DNA of 64,000 nt from Alicyclobacillus sp. SP_1 (GCF_024706985.1 NZ_JAMCCX010000105.1:43981-107980), one strand, 5' to 3'; shown: positions 45,093-53,966, counted from the stretch's first letter. Notes: a model not told the origin generated them from the sequence alone. Translations and numbers: made by a program.

Positions 45093-46563
45093 AACAGGAG
45101 CAGATTATCTCGAGCGGATGGACCGCGAAGGACGGGAAGTTTGGATTGACGGCGAACGGGTGGAAGGTCCGATGTCAAAACACCCGGCGTTTCGCAATGT
45201 CATGCAGAGTATGGCGCACCTGTACGACCTGCAGCACGAAGAGCAGAACCGCGATGTAATGACCTTTGATGTGGGTGGATCCCGCTACGGAACGTCGTTT
45301 CTGGTGCCCAAAACGAAGGACGACTTGGCGCAGCGGGCCCGCATGATGAAGACCTGGGCGGACGCCACCGGAGGCATGATGGGTCGCTCGCCAGACTATC
45401 TCAACAGTGCCCTCATGGCGATGAGCCAAGCGGCAGCGTACTTCGCTGAAAATGCGCCTGCCTATGCTGAGAACATCCGGAATTACTTTGCTTATGTTCG
45501 GGAGAATGACTTGGCGCTCACGCACACGCTCATCAATCCACAGGTCAATCGTGCGTTAACCGTGAGTCAACAGGCCAATCCACACGTAGCGGCGCACGTG
45601 GTGGAAAAAAACAAGCAGGGCGTCGTCATTCGCGGCGCTCGCCTGCTCGCCACGCAGGGCCCCATCACTGACGAAATTCTAGTCTTCCCTTCCACCCTCC
45701 TCAAAGGGACTGAAGAAGATAACCCGTATTCCTTCGCGTTCGCCATCCCCAATTCGACGAAAGGGCTGCGCTATATTTGTCGCGAGACGTTCGACTATGG
45801 AAAGTCCCACTTTGACCACCCGCTCGGATCGCGCTTTGAGGAGATGGACGCACTCGTTGTGTTCGATGACGTCCTAGTCCCTTGGGACCGCGTGTTTCTT
45901 CTCGAAGATGCCAAACTCTGCAATAACCTTCACATGCAGACACACGCGACCCTGCACATGACACACCAAGTGCTGCAAAAGAACATTGCGAAAGCAGAAT
46001 TTGTGCTCGGAGTGGCCGAAGAGATGGTGGACGCCATCGGGATTGGCCAATTTCAACATGTGCAGGAGAAAATGAGCGAGATTATCTTGGCTGTCGAGAC
46101 GATGAAAGCGTTTAATACTGCGGCTATTGCGGATGCCACAGTCGATGAGTGGGGGGTGATGACGCCGGCTTGGAATCCGCTCAATGCTGCGCGCCAGATG
46201 TTCCCGAAAACTTATCCGCGGCTGGTTGAAATCATACAATTACTCGGCGCGAGCGGTCTCATGGCCATTCCGTCGGAGTCGGACATGACGAGCGCGATTC
46301 GCCCGGACATTGACGCTTATCTGGTGGCGCGCAACGTCCCTGCCGCAGACCGTGTGCGCTTGTTCCGGCTCGCCTGGGATACGGCACTCAGTGCCTTCGG
46401 TTCACGCCAAGTGCTCTATGAACGCTATTTCTTTGGCGATCCGGTGCGCATGGCGGGCGTCTACTATCAGTCCTACGACAAATCGGCGGCAGTGGAACGG
46501 GTGCGGCGATTGCTCGAAGAAAGCAGTTCGACGGATGCCAAGACGGCGCATCCGATGGGTTGA
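45082..46563 (+). CDS. hpaB: 4-hydroxyphenylacetate 3-monooxygenase, oxygenase component
   Basis: A 493-residue FADH2-dependent hydroxylase of the HpaB family, which forms 3,4-dihydroxyphenylacetate. N-terminal RTGADYLERMDREGREVWIDGE and PAFRNVMQSMAHLYDLQ, and MMGRSPDYLNSALMAMS, are the family hallmarks; residues around 140-200 and 260-300 form the flavin and substrate pocket (HTLINPQVNR, FDDVLVPWDRVFLLED). ATG at 45082 follows GGAGG inside the hpaE end. HpaC provides the reduced flavin. Confidence 0.94.
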   Translation: MGARTGADYLERMDREGREVWIDGERVEGPMSKHPAFRNVMQSMAHLYDLQHEEQNRDVMTFDVGGSRYGTSFLVPKTKDDLAQRARMMKTWADATGGMMGRSPDYLNSALMAMSQAAAYFAENAPAYAENIRNYFAYVRENDLALTHTLINPQVNRALTVSQQANPHVAAHVVEKNKQGVVIRGARLLATQGPITDEILVFPSTLLKGTEEDNPYSFAFAIPNSTKGLRYICRETFDYGKSHFDHPLGSRFEEMDALVVFDDVLVPWDRVFLLEDAKLCNNLHMQTHATLHMTHQVLQKNIAKAEFVLGVAEEMVDAIGIGQFQHVQEKMSEIILAVETMKAFNTAAIADATVDEWGVMTPAWNPLNAARQMFPKTYPRLVEIIQLLGASGLMAIPSESDMTSAIRPDIDAYLVARNVPAADRVRLFRLAWDTALSAFGSRQVLYERYFFGDPVRMAGVYYQSYDKSAAVERVRRLLEESSSTDAKTAHPMG

Positions 46564-46582
46564 TGCAGGAGGTGAGAGTGAC

Positions 46583-47596
46583 GTGTCGAAGACTAGCGTA
46601 GCAAGAGTGGGTGGCATTGACATTCTGCGTGCTGCCCACGCAGAGTTGTGGGTGACAGACTTGGCGCGCTCCCGCGAATTCTATGTGGACTTTTTGGGCT
46701 TTGTGGTTTCTGAAGAAAGTCGCAATCAGATTTATTTGCGGGGCGTGGAGGAGCGCGTGCATCACAGCTTAGTGTTGACTCAGGCAGAGCATCCAGCGGT
46801 AGCCCATCTCGCCTTTCGCGTTCTGCGTCCGGAAGATTTGGAAGCGCTCTCAGAGCTGTATAGAGCAGCAGGATGCTTGGTTCGTGAGCGGGCGCCAGGA
46901 GAGGAGTGTGGCCAAGGCCGTGCGGTCCTCGTGGAGGACCCGAATGGATTTCCTATTGAATACTTTTGCGAGATGGACGCGGTGCCGTCCCACCATCAGT
47001 TGTATCATTTGCACCGCGGTGCGGCGGTGCGGCGCATGGACCATTTCAATCTGTTCGTCGCTGATTTTGAGTCGGCATATTCGTTTTGGACAGAGAAATT
47101 GGGATTTCGCCTGACCGAGTACGTCGAGACGGATGACGAGCCGCGGCGGATAACAGCAGCCTGGCTGCATCGCAAACCGAGTGTTCACGATGTCGCGTTG
47201 ATGCAGGGCAGTGGGTCCTCCGTGCATCACTTAGGTTTTTGGATGGATGATATGCAGTCCATCATTCACTGTTGCGATTTGCTCGGAGGCGCACAGCGCC
47301 ACCTGCACATTGAGCGTGGGCCGGGTCGCCATGGGATATCGAATGCCTTCTTTCTGTATCTGCGCGACCCGGACGGGCATCGCATTGAACTGTATACGAG
47401 CGATTACTTGACCATTGACCCAGACCTGGAACCCATTCGCTGGAGTTCTACGGATCCGCGCCGACAGACGTTGTGGGGGCACAAGACTCCCGAAAGCTGG
47501 TGGCAGGAGTCCTCACCAGTCGTCGACCTGACCACGATGCAACCGCGTTTGAATCAGCAGGTGGTGTCCGAGCAACTGCGCCCATTCATCAAATAG
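46583..47596 (+). CDS. hpaD: 3,4-dihydroxyphenylacetate 2,3-dioxygenase (type I extradiol)
   Basis: A 337-residue vicinal-oxygen-chelate dioxygenase that cleaves homoprotocatechuate next to the hydroxyls. Two glyoxalase-like modules (about 15-125 and 150-280). Metal ligands are visible: His in RMDHFNLFVAD, His in VHHLGFWMDD, Glu in HRIELYTSDY. Similar to the Brevibacterium/Arthrobacter HPCD enzymes. GTG at 46583 follows AGGAGGTGA. Acts after HpaB and before HpaE. Confidence 0.93.
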   Translation: MSKTSVARVGGIDILRAAHAELWVTDLARSREFYVDFLGFVVSEESRNQIYLRGVEERVHHSLVLTQAEHPAVAHLAFRVLRPEDLEALSELYRAAGCLVRERAPGEECGQGRAVLVEDPNGFPIEYFCEMDAVPSHHQLYHLHRGAAVRRMDHFNLFVADFESAYSFWTEKLGFRLTEYVETDDEPRRITAAWLHRKPSVHDVALMQGSGSSVHHLGFWMDDMQSIIHCCDLLGGAQRHLHIERGPGRHGISNAFFLYLRDPDGHRIELYTSDYLTIDPDLEPIRWSSTDPRRQTLWGHKTPESWWQESSPVVDLTTMQPRLNQQVVSEQLRPFIK

Positions 47597-47612
47597 GAAG
47601 GCAGGTAGGCGA

Positions 47613-48497
47613 ATGAATACTTTGCGAGGTTCCATTGTACCGATGGTCACCCCTTTCACAGAGCAAGGAGCTTTTGATGAACCGACGTACCGTGAATTAA
47701 TCGATTGGCAAGTGGAAAGCGGTAGTCACGGCATCTCTTGCGCGGGGACCACTGGGGAGCCAAGCTCTCTGACCATCGAAGAGCGGGAATATCTCCTCGA
47801 AGTCACCGTGGAGCAGGTGCGGGGGCGAGTGCCGACCGTGCTCGGGACCGGATCGACCAATCATACAGAGACCATGCGTCTGACCAAGCATGCGGAGCGT
47901 CTGGGTGTGGATGCTGCTTTGGTGATTGTTCCCTATTACAACAAGCCTTCGCAGCAAGGCTTGTACGAACACTTCCGAACAGTTGCCGACAGTGTGGACA
48001 TTCCCATCATTGTCTACAACATTCCGGGGCGGACGGGCGTCAACATGGAGCCAGCCACTTTGGCTCGATTGCGGCGTGACTGCCCGAACATTGTCGGGGT
48101 AAAAGAGTCTAATAAGAACTTCGAGCAAGTAAGCCACGTGCTTCATCACTGCGGCCGCGATTTCAATGTGTACTCGGGGATTGAAGAGTTGTGCTTTCCC
48201 ATGTTGGCACTGGGGGGAGCTGGGCATATCAGCGCCACGGCGAATTTGATGCCGCGAGAAGTGGCGGAACTGTTCGACCTGTGTGAAGAAGGGCGTTGGG
48301 ATGCGGCGCGCGATTTGCACTTTCAGTTGTTGGAATTGAATGAGGCGCTGTTCTGGGAGACCAATCCTGGGCCGCTGAAGGCGTGTATGGCTATGGCCGG
48401 AAAGATTAAGCCCGTCATTCGCAGTCCGCTGGCTCTGCCGTCGGACGAGATGCAAGGGCGTTTGCGTCAAGTCTTGGCCAAGTACAATCTCGTTTGA
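47613..48497 (+). CDS. DapA-family (DHDPS/NAL) pyruvate aldolase in hpa operon
   Basis: A 294-residue TIM-barrel class I lyase. Schiff-base Lys in IVGVKESN, Tyr in IVYNIPGRTGVN and the GTTGEPSSLT loop show the DHDPS superfamily. At the end of an hpa operon it may perform the retro-aldol cleavage normally done by the class II enzyme HpaI (2,4-dihydroxyhept-2-ene-dioate to pyruvate and succinate semialdehyde). Real lysine biosynthesis DapA is possible, but the location argues against it. Starts 17 bp after hpaD with GGAAGGCAGG upstream. Confidence 0.8.
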   Translation: MNTLRGSIVPMVTPFTEQGAFDEPTYRELIDWQVESGSHGISCAGTTGEPSSLTIEEREYLLEVTVEQVRGRVPTVLGTGSTNHTETMRLTKHAERLGVDAALVIVPYYNKPSQQGLYEHFRTVADSVDIPIIVYNIPGRTGVNMEPATLARLRRDCPNIVGVKESNKNFEQVSHVLHHCGRDFNVYSGIEELCFPMLALGGAGHISATANLMPREVAELFDLCEEGRWDAARDLHFQLLELNEALFWETNPGPLKACMAMAGKIKPVIRSPLALPSDEMQGRLRQVLAKYNLV

Positions 48498-48540
48498 CGC
48501 ACGCTAGCTGCACACGTTTTTTTCACGGGAGTTTCCGACG

Positions 48541-48565
48541 GGACCCGGTTGGCCGACCGGGCCTC
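48541..48565. other. Stem-loop after the hpa operon
   Basis: CCCGGT (48544-48549) pairs with ACCGGG (48556-48561), extended by GG/CC around it. It lies between the end of the hpa operon and the convergent ABM-domain gene. No U-tract follows in either direction. Confidence 0.5.
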
Positions 48566-48569
48566 CCAT

Positions 48570-48923
48570 CTACCCGTGCTTCCTCTCGACCGGGCTGTGT
48601 GTGAAAAAATTATCGGCCTCTACTTTGCAGATGCGAGTAGAAAAACTCTGGTACCAGTCTGAAACCCCCCGCGCTTTCGCCATTCTGTGTCCGGAGTCCT
48701 TGCGCCAAGCGTCAACTGCAGAGAGCGACTCCCAATACGAGATGAGAATGCCTCCGTTATTTTGTTCGACGTGTTCTGCGCCCAGGAACCCTGGTTTGGA
48801 ACTGGCGGCTTGCAACATTTGGCGCTCCATATCGCCATACTCTGGAGTGTCTAGATGGGTGCGTTCATAGCGGAAAATGACGGCGTAGTATGGGGGATTA
48901 GGAGTGAGGATGCTCGGATTCAA
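48570..48923 (-). CDS. Antibiotic biosynthesis monooxygenase (ABM) domain protein
   Basis: A 117-residue ferredoxin-like-fold protein. VIFRYERTHLDTPEYGDMER, KPGFLGAEHVEQNNGGILISYWES and AVDAWRKDSGHRMAK show the ABM/YqjZ pattern (S-Y-W at the strand, W then H-x-x-A). Some members degrade heme or oxidise quinols; this one has no clear assignment. The TTG at 48923 is 10 nt after AAGGAGG. An upstream in-frame-looking ATG reads a short blocked frame. Confidence 0.8.
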   Translation of the reverse strand: MNPSILTPNPPYYAVIFRYERTHLDTPEYGDMERQMLQAASSKPGFLGAEHVEQNNGGILISYWESLSAVDAWRKDSGHRMAKARGVSDWYQSFSTRICKVEADNFFTHSPVERKHG

Positions 48924-48973
48924 TGGACATAAACCTCCTTAGAAAGTGTGTTTTGGCAAGTCGGATGGCGGCA

Positions 48974-48999
48974 GGGGGCGCGCTCAAGAGCGCGTCCCC
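48974..48999. other. GC-rich stem-loop over the end of cydB
   Basis: GGGGGCGCGCT (48974-48984) pairs with AGCGCGTCCCC (48989-48999), 11 pairs with one G.U, loop CAAG. It overlaps the cydB stop codon (minus strand). No U-tract on that strand. Probably the cydAB transcription end or an mRNA 3' structure. Confidence 0.55.
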
Positions 49000-50036
49000 T
49001 CTTTTCGGGGCACCGAAGGTCTTTCGTCACCAGAGTGGCGGCCGAGAAAGAGTCGCCACAGCCAGAGGAAGCCTGGAAACAAAATGGCCAGCCCGATGAG
49101 TAGGACAATCATGACCGACCGAAACATTTCTGAGTTCGTGAAACTCGCATCAACGGTCAGTGTGGGATACAGGAAGTAAGGCAAGTGCGCTCGGCCGTAA
49201 CCGATGGTCGCGAGGAAATACTGGGCCACGGACCACACGGCTGCGGCGCGAATGAGCCGACTTTGCCTCCCTACGGCCAATAGCAAGCTGACGAGAGAGC
49301 CCGCGTAACAGATGGCGGATCCGATGAACCAAAGTTTTTCTGACCACAGGTTCACGGCGAGCCACGGTGCATGAGCAGAGACGATGGCCAGGCATGCTGC
49401 CGCAGCCAACAAGGCTATGGGACTCAGTTGCAGGGCATGGCGACGGTAGATCTGAAAGGCGGTAGCATCTCCCTGAACGTCGGAGAAGTCGGCGAGAATG
49501 ACCGCTGCCAGAGTTATCTCGCTGAGAATACCGAGCGCGATGTACGACCACGTGACGGGGCTGGTGAAGAGGTGGCCGAGTGCCAAGACAGGATGCCCAT
49601 TGGAAATGTAGACAAAACCTCCTTCGGCGATGGCGAAGATGGACAGCAACAGAGCGGGAATGAGCAGTCCTGTGACGCCGGAAATGATTCGCAGCAATCG
49701 CGCGTGGCGTTCTACTGCGTGCGCGTAAGCCATGAATACGGTCCGCAGTGTCAGTAAGATGAGGATGAGCCCGCCTGGCACGAGCAGGACATCGCCTAGT
49801 TGAAATGCTGCCCCCGGAAACAACCCGACGACGGCGACAGCGAACAGGACCAAGAAGACATTGGTCACTTCCCAGAGTGGGGAGAGGTATCGGTTGGCGA
49901 TGGAGCCTGCTGTCAATTCGCGCTCGTCGGCATACCACATGGACCAAAATCCAGCACCGAAGTCCACGCTTCCAGCCATTGCATAGAGAAACATGAGCAA
50001 CCAGAGGAGCAGTGCCCCCCACATGGCGTCCGTCAT
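48984..50036 (-). CDS. cydB: Cytochrome bd-type oxidase subunit II
   Basis: A 350-residue membrane protein with about eight or nine helices. The N-terminal MAGSVDFGAGFWSMWY, with Asp in the second helix region, and SPLWEVTNVFLVLFAVA are CydB hallmarks. ATG at 50036 overlaps the cydA stop by 4 bp. A much longer frame upstream is the shadow of cydA in another frame. Supports the CydA subunit; no CydDC assembly genes nearby. Confidence 0.93.
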   Translation of the reverse strand: MTDAMWGALLLWLLMFLYAMAGSVDFGAGFWSMWYADERELTAGSIANRYLSPLWEVTNVFLVLFAVAVVGLFPGAAFQLGDVLLVPGGLILILLTLRTVFMAYAHAVERHARLLRIISGVTGLLIPALLLSIFAIAEGGFVYISNGHPVLALGHLFTSPVTWSYIALGILSEITLAAVILADFSDVQGDATAFQIYRRHALQLSPIALLAAAACLAIVSAHAPWLAVNLWSEKLWFIGSAICYAGSLVSLLLAVGRQSRLIRAAAVWSVAQYFLATIGYGRAHLPYFLYPTLTVDASFTNSEMFRSVMIVLLIGLAILFPGFLWLWRLFLGRHSGDERPSVPRKEGTRS

Positions 50037-51400
50037 GGTAGCCACACCGTCCGTTTCCAGCCCGAGTTTGGCTCCTGAATGTCTTGAGTCAGAGGATGGC
50101 GGCGGAAGTAACCGACCAGAACGAGAATGGTCGCCACTCCGAGGAGAGCATAAAGAGAGATGAAGAGGCCAAACATCAACCCTACATGAGGGGCGTTGGT
50201 GACAGCATCCGCAGTTCGCATGAGGCCGTAGATAATCCACGGCTGTCGACTGATGCACCCGTAACACCAACCACATTCGATGGAGACGAGCGCCAGCGGA
50301 CCTGTCAATACAAACACCCACAAGAGCCACGTTGGGAATGGTTGGTCTGTTTTGCGCCGGAGTGTTTTTATGAGCCATGCCCCCAGTGCCACCACAATCA
50401 ACAAAGAGCCGCACCCCACCATTGCATCAAACAAGTCGTGGACGAAGAGAGGCGGCCACTCGTCGCGCGGGAATGCGTCAAGGCCTTTTACATATCCATC
50501 CCATCGATCCGTTGCCAAGAAACTGAGCGCACTTGGAATTCGAATCCCCCAGATAGTTTGTTGATGCGCTGCATCGACCCAACCGCCCACGACCAAGGGG
50601 GCGTGGCGCATGCTGTGAAAGAGCCCTTCGCCAGCCGCTAATTTAAGGGGCTGATACTTGGCTAAGAATTTTCCACTCGCATCGCCGCTGATGGCTGTCA
50701 TGATGCCGAACAGACCACCCAAAGATAGGCACAGCATCAGGGCTTTTTCTTGATGCTGGCGCTCCCGTTGACTGCGGACGCGGCGGAGTAGTCCGTATGC
50801 CGCTACGGTAGCGAGGATGAAGGGAACCGTCATGTACGCCGAGATGAGGACATGCAGGTCGGAGGTGGGCAACGCCGGATTGAAGACTGCTTGCCAAGGG
50901 TGGACATCGGTCACGCGGCCGTGGTCGAACCGAAAGCCTTGCGGAGTGTTCATGAAAGCGTTGGCATCTGTAATGAGGAGAGCGGACAAAGCGGCTCCTA
51001 GAGCTACTAAGCTGACGCTGAAGATGCGCCAGCGTTGTGGGATTCGATCCGCTGCGTAGACATAGATGGACATAAATACGGCCTCTAAAAAGAAAGCGAA
51101 TATTTCAATGAGAAAGGGGAGTGCGATGACTTGACCGACGATTCGCATGAAGCGGGGCCAAAGTAAGCTGAGTTGCAGTGCGACGGTTGTTCCAGTGGTA
51201 ATACTGACTGCTAAAAGTACGGTAAATCCTTTGGTCCAACGGCGTGCCATAATCAAATAATCGTGGTCGTTGGTCAGTGTGTATGACACTTCTGCAATCA
51301 ACACCATCAGCGGAATTCCCACCCCGAGAGTCGCAAAAATAATGTGGAAGCCCAGAGTTGTGCCGAAGAGGGCGCGAGCCAGTACAACGTGATCCACCAT
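50033..51400 (-). CDS. cydA: Cytochrome bd-type oxidase subunit I, variant heme-ligand set
   Basis: A 455-residue quinol oxidase subunit. Conserved: His (heme b558/b595 region) in LGFHIIFATLGVG, both Glu in FLIEIFAFFLEAVF, His in SDLHVLISAYM, Lys and Glu of the short Q-loop region in QPLKLAAGEGLF, Met in FDAMVG. Different: the block that in E. coli holds GW-x3-E-x-GRQPW reads GWCYGCISRQPW, with Cys where the b595 ligand Glu445 should be, and FDAM replaces FRxM. It is probably one of the divergent bd-like oxidases. ATG at 51400 follows GAGGGG. Confidence 0.88.
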   Translation of the reverse strand: MVDHVVLARALFGTTLGFHIIFATLGVGIPLMVLIAEVSYTLTNDHDYLIMARRWTKGFTVLLAVSITTGTTVALQLSLLWPRFMRIVGQVIALPFLIEIFAFFLEAVFMSIYVYAADRIPQRWRIFSVSLVALGAALSALLITDANAFMNTPQGFRFDHGRVTDVHPWQAVFNPALPTSDLHVLISAYMTVPFILATVAAYGLLRRVRSQRERQHQEKALMLCLSLGGLFGIMTAISGDASGKFLAKYQPLKLAAGEGLFHSMRHAPLVVGGWVDAAHQQTIWGIRIPSALSFLATDRWDGYVKGLDAFPRDEWPPLFVHDLFDAMVGCGSLLIVVALGAWLIKTLRRKTDQPFPTWLLWVFVLTGPLALVSIECGWCYGCISRQPWIIYGLMRTADAVTNAPHVGLMFGLFISLYALLGVATILVLVGYFRRHPLTQDIQEPNSGWKRTVWLP

Positions 51401-51668
51401 GATCCCCTCGTCCTTCATGTCTTGATGTTGGTCGCTGCCGAAATGGGTTTTCTTTGTGCTTGCGCTAAAAGCATCACCATAAATGGTCGGATTATGCATG
51501 ACATTCTCGTTTCAGGGGCGGTGCAGACGGGCAGTGACGCGAAAAATGGCGAGATCGGCGACACAGAATTCTCTCGCGGCGTTTTCCGTAGGAATGGTCT
51601 ATACTTTGAGCAGATGGACTGATAGGTCATGGTTGTGACAGCAGGCCATCAAGGAGGACCTTGGTCGG

Positions 51669-52238
51669 ATGACACGAACGGATGAAGAATTGATGCGAGA
51701 CATCGCAGAGGGTAGCCGGGCTGCTCTGACGGAACTGTACCGACGGTACGAGCGACCCGTCTACGGTTTTGCTCTGAGAATGGTGCGCGACTCCCAGGCG
51801 GCAGAAGAAATCGTCCAGGATGTTTTTACTCGGATTTGGAAAGCGCGTGATTCTTTCAATCCGTCGAGTGCTAGCTTGCGGACATGGATGCTGACTATCG
51901 CAAAACGGATTGCGATTGATTATATTCGGTCCCGTCAGCGTCGAGGAACACTTGCTTTGGATAGTGAGGAAAAGACGTATGACGTACCGGATCGGGCAGC
52001 GCTTCCTGACGAGATGGCATCGCACGCTGATACGTCGCGACAAATTCGTCAAGCGCTGGATTCTTTGCCGAGTGATCAACGCATTCCTATCGAACGTATG
52101 TATTATGAAGGGTTGACGCAACAGGAGATTGCCGAGATACTTTCGGTCCCAATAGGTACTGTGAAGAGTCGGATTCGGTTAGGGATGGAGAAGTTGCGTC
52201 GGCAACTCACGTCCGTGGAAATGGAGGAGACGCTGTGA
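51669..52238 (+). CDS. ECF RNA polymerase sigma factor (SigK-like)
   Basis: A 189-residue ECF sigma factor. Region 2 (about 20-90) with VYGFALRMVRDSQAAEEIVQDVF and WMLTIAKRIAIDYIRS; region 4 (about 125-180) with DSLPSDQRIPIERMYYEGLT and EIAEILSVPIGTVKSRIRLG. Starts with ATG at 51669 (AGGAGG nine bases before). Overlaps the next gene, its likely anti-sigma factor, by GTGA. Usual target is its own operon; no repeat of a promoter motif is evident. Confidence 0.9.
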   Translation: MTRTDEELMRDIAEGSRAALTELYRRYERPVYGFALRMVRDSQAAEEIVQDVFTRIWKARDSFNPSSASLRTWMLTIAKRIAIDYIRSRQRRGTLALDSEEKTYDVPDRAALPDEMASHADTSRQIRQALDSLPSDQRIPIERMYYEGLTQQEIAEILSVPIGTVKSRIRLGMEKLRRQLTSVEMEETL

Positions 52239-53053
52239 TGGACACGCAGGAACTGTGCAGTATGCGTGAAGCGTACGTCCTCGATGGATTGACAGATGAG
52301 GAACGCCGTCACTTTGAGGAACATTTGAAGACCTGCAAAGAGTGTCAGCAAGAAGTAACGGCACTGCAGGAAGTCGCGGACTGGATGCTGTACGACTTTG
52401 ACGAGGTGGAGATACCAGACGGCATGGAGTCTCGAGTGCTGGCGTCTGTGTTTGGAGACGAACTGTTCGAAGAGGGCTCTGTTGCCATTCGTTCAGGGGG
52501 TGCGAAAACAGGCTCTGCGATGGATTCTAGACCTGCGGTCGATTCTGGCTCTGCGATGGATTCTGGACACATAGTGCGCATCCCGCAAGCATCTCGCCCC
52601 AGCCGGAGAACATCCGTTTTGCGCTGGCTCACACCGATAGCGGCTTCGGTTCTTATTTTGGCGGGAGGATCCGCTTACTTATATAGACAAAGTCTAGGGC
52701 TTTCACCACTTCGCGAGTCCGTAGGTACTGTGCAGGCGCAATTGCCTATGACCGCTGTCACCAAGGGCTCTGCTGCCGTCTTGACGGTGGCGGACAGGCT
52801 TTCTCAGCAGAGTTTGCTCATTCGATTTTCTGGACTGCCAGAAACCAAAGGGTCGCAAATTTATCAAGTCTGGGCGATTCGACCGGGGCAAGCGCCAAAG
52901 TCTCTCGGAGTCTTTTATCCGGGTCGACATGGTCAGGCCCTCTTTGCCTCCGTGTTGCCTAAAGGGTATCCTACGGTCGCGGTCACCCTGGAGCCTCATG
53001 CTATTGACAAGCAACCCGAGGGCAAAAAGATGTTTGTTGCCAACTTGACCTAA
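52235..53053 (+). CDS. Anti-sigma factor, RskA-like, with zinc-finger motif
   Basis: A 272-residue membrane anti-sigma factor. The N-terminal zinc-binding anti-sigma motif H-x3-C-x2-C is HLKTCKEC. After a linker rich in repeats (GSAMDSRPAVDSGSAMDSGH), the transmembrane helix TPIAASVLILAGGSAYLY (about 130-148) leads to an extracytoplasmic RskA domain (YQVWAIRPGQAPKSLGVF). It binds the upstream sigma factor. Start GTG at 52235 (or ATG at 52238) overlaps the sigma stop. The linker is unusually repetitive. Confidence 0.88.
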   Translation: MMDTQELCSMREAYVLDGLTDEERRHFEEHLKTCKECQQEVTALQEVADWMLYDFDEVEIPDGMESRVLASVFGDELFEEGSVAIRSGGAKTGSAMDSRPAVDSGSAMDSGHIVRIPQASRPSRRTSVLRWLTPIAASVLILAGGSAYLYRQSLGLSPLRESVGTVQAQLPMTAVTKGSAAVLTVADRLSQQSLLIRFSGLPETKGSQIYQVWAIRPGQAPKSLGVFYPGRHGQALFASVLPKGYPTVAVTLEPHAIDKQPEGKKMFVANLT

Positions 53054-53154
53054 ACGCACGTATCGGGAAATAACGGCCCTCTCTGGGGGGTGGCACATGT
53101 AGGTCGTCACTCCAAAGAGCGATTCAGATAAAAATGGAAAGTATGTTTTTGCCT

Positions 53155-53177
53155 CCGCCGCGCACACTACGCGGCGG
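53155..53177 (+). other. Hairpin just upstream of the polysaccharide deacetylase gene
   Basis: CCGCCGCG (53155-53162) pairs perfectly with CGCGGCGG (53170-53177), 7-nt loop. A T-run precedes rather than follows it, so it does not look like a plus-strand terminator. It lies 16 bp before the deacetylase start and could limit access to the ribosome binding site. Confidence 0.55.
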
Positions 53178-53192
53178 TAGGTGGAGGCTGTG

Positions 53193-53966
53193 TTGAATTG
53201 TTTGACGCGGATTATAAATGTCGTTGGCAGATGTCGTAAAGGGTCCATCACACTGCAGGTCTCGGTCTTGTGCAAACCGCTCGTCGCGATGACTGTGGTG
53301 CTTCTATTCCTGTGTTTTGCGGTTTCTTCTGTGCAAGCTGCTCCTCGCATATGGTTGTCGGTACCCACGGAGACGAAAGAAATTGCCCTGACCTTTGATG
53401 ATGGCCCTAGTGCCACTTTCACGCCACAGGTCCTCAAGTTGTTGCGCAAATACCATGCACACGCCACGTTCTTTGTAATTGGCAATCGCATTGTTCCTAT
53501 GCGAACCCTGATTCTCGACGAACTTAGACAAGGTCATGAAATTGCCAATCACACTTATCATCATGTCGTGCTTCGTGGTCTCGGTGCAGAGTCGATTGCG
53601 CGCGAGTTAGAGTTGCCAAAAGATGCTATGGAGAAGGTTGCGGGAGAAGGGCGTATTGCACCGTGGTTTCGTCCGCCTCGTGGACACATGGATAAAGTGG
53701 TGATAAAGGTCGCTCGTCTGCACGGTTACCGAATCGTGCTCTGGAGTGTCGATTCCAGAGATTGGGAAAACCCACCGGTCTCGCGGCTGATTCAGCGTGT
53801 ACTCAAGCATACGAAGCCGGGGGCCATCTTACTCTTTCACGACCAAGGTGGAGACCGTACGGTCACCATTCAAGCTTTGTACCGGTTGCTTCCTTCTTTA
53901 GAGGCAGAAGGATATTCGTTTGTCACTGTCAGTCAACTCGTTCATGACAGTACGTCACTAGAATGA
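53193..53966 (+). CDS. Polysaccharide deacetylase (NodB domain), PdaB-like
   Basis: About 257 residues. A signal-peptide-like hydrophobic segment (MTVVLLFLCFAVSSVQA) before the NodB domain. CE4 motifs: TFDDGPSATF (motif 1, with Asp pair), HEIANHTYHH (motif 2, H-x-x-x-H metal), RPPRGH (motif 3), ILLFHDQGG (motif 5). It deacetylates peptidoglycan or chitin-like polymers, in sporulation (PdaB) or wall remodelling. The start is uncertain: TTG at 53193 or 53202 after GTGGAGG. Confidence 0.82.
   Translation: MNCLTRIINVVGRCRKGSITLQVSVLCKPLVAMTVVLLFLCFAVSSVQAAPRIWLSVPTETKEIALTFDDGPSATFTPQVLKLLRKYHAHATFFVIGNRIVPMRTLILDELRQGHEIANHTYHHVVLRGLGAESIARELELPKDAMEKVAGEGRIAPWFRPPRGHMDKVVIKVARLHGYRIVLWSVDSRDWENPPVSRLIQRVLKHTKPGAILLFHDQGGDRTVTIQALYRLLPSLEAEGYSFVTVSQLVHDSTSLE

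Noticed and set aside
47697..48470. 257-codon minus-strand frame opposite the DapA-like gene
   Set aside because: Antisense shadow; no ribosome binding site and no family resemblance.
49150..50022. 290-codon frame within cydB
   Set aside because: Same strand, other frame of cydB; rich in Arg/His/Ser as expected for a shadow frame.
50037..50414. N-terminal extension of cydB
   Set aside because: The frame remains open upstream but overlaps cydA in another frame and lacks membrane character; the ATG at 50036 overlaps the cydA stop as usual for coupled genes.
53155..53177. Perfect GC hairpin as terminator of the anti-sigma gene
   Set aside because: The T-run precedes the stem on the plus strand; no T-run follows, and it is placed at the next gene's ribosome binding site.
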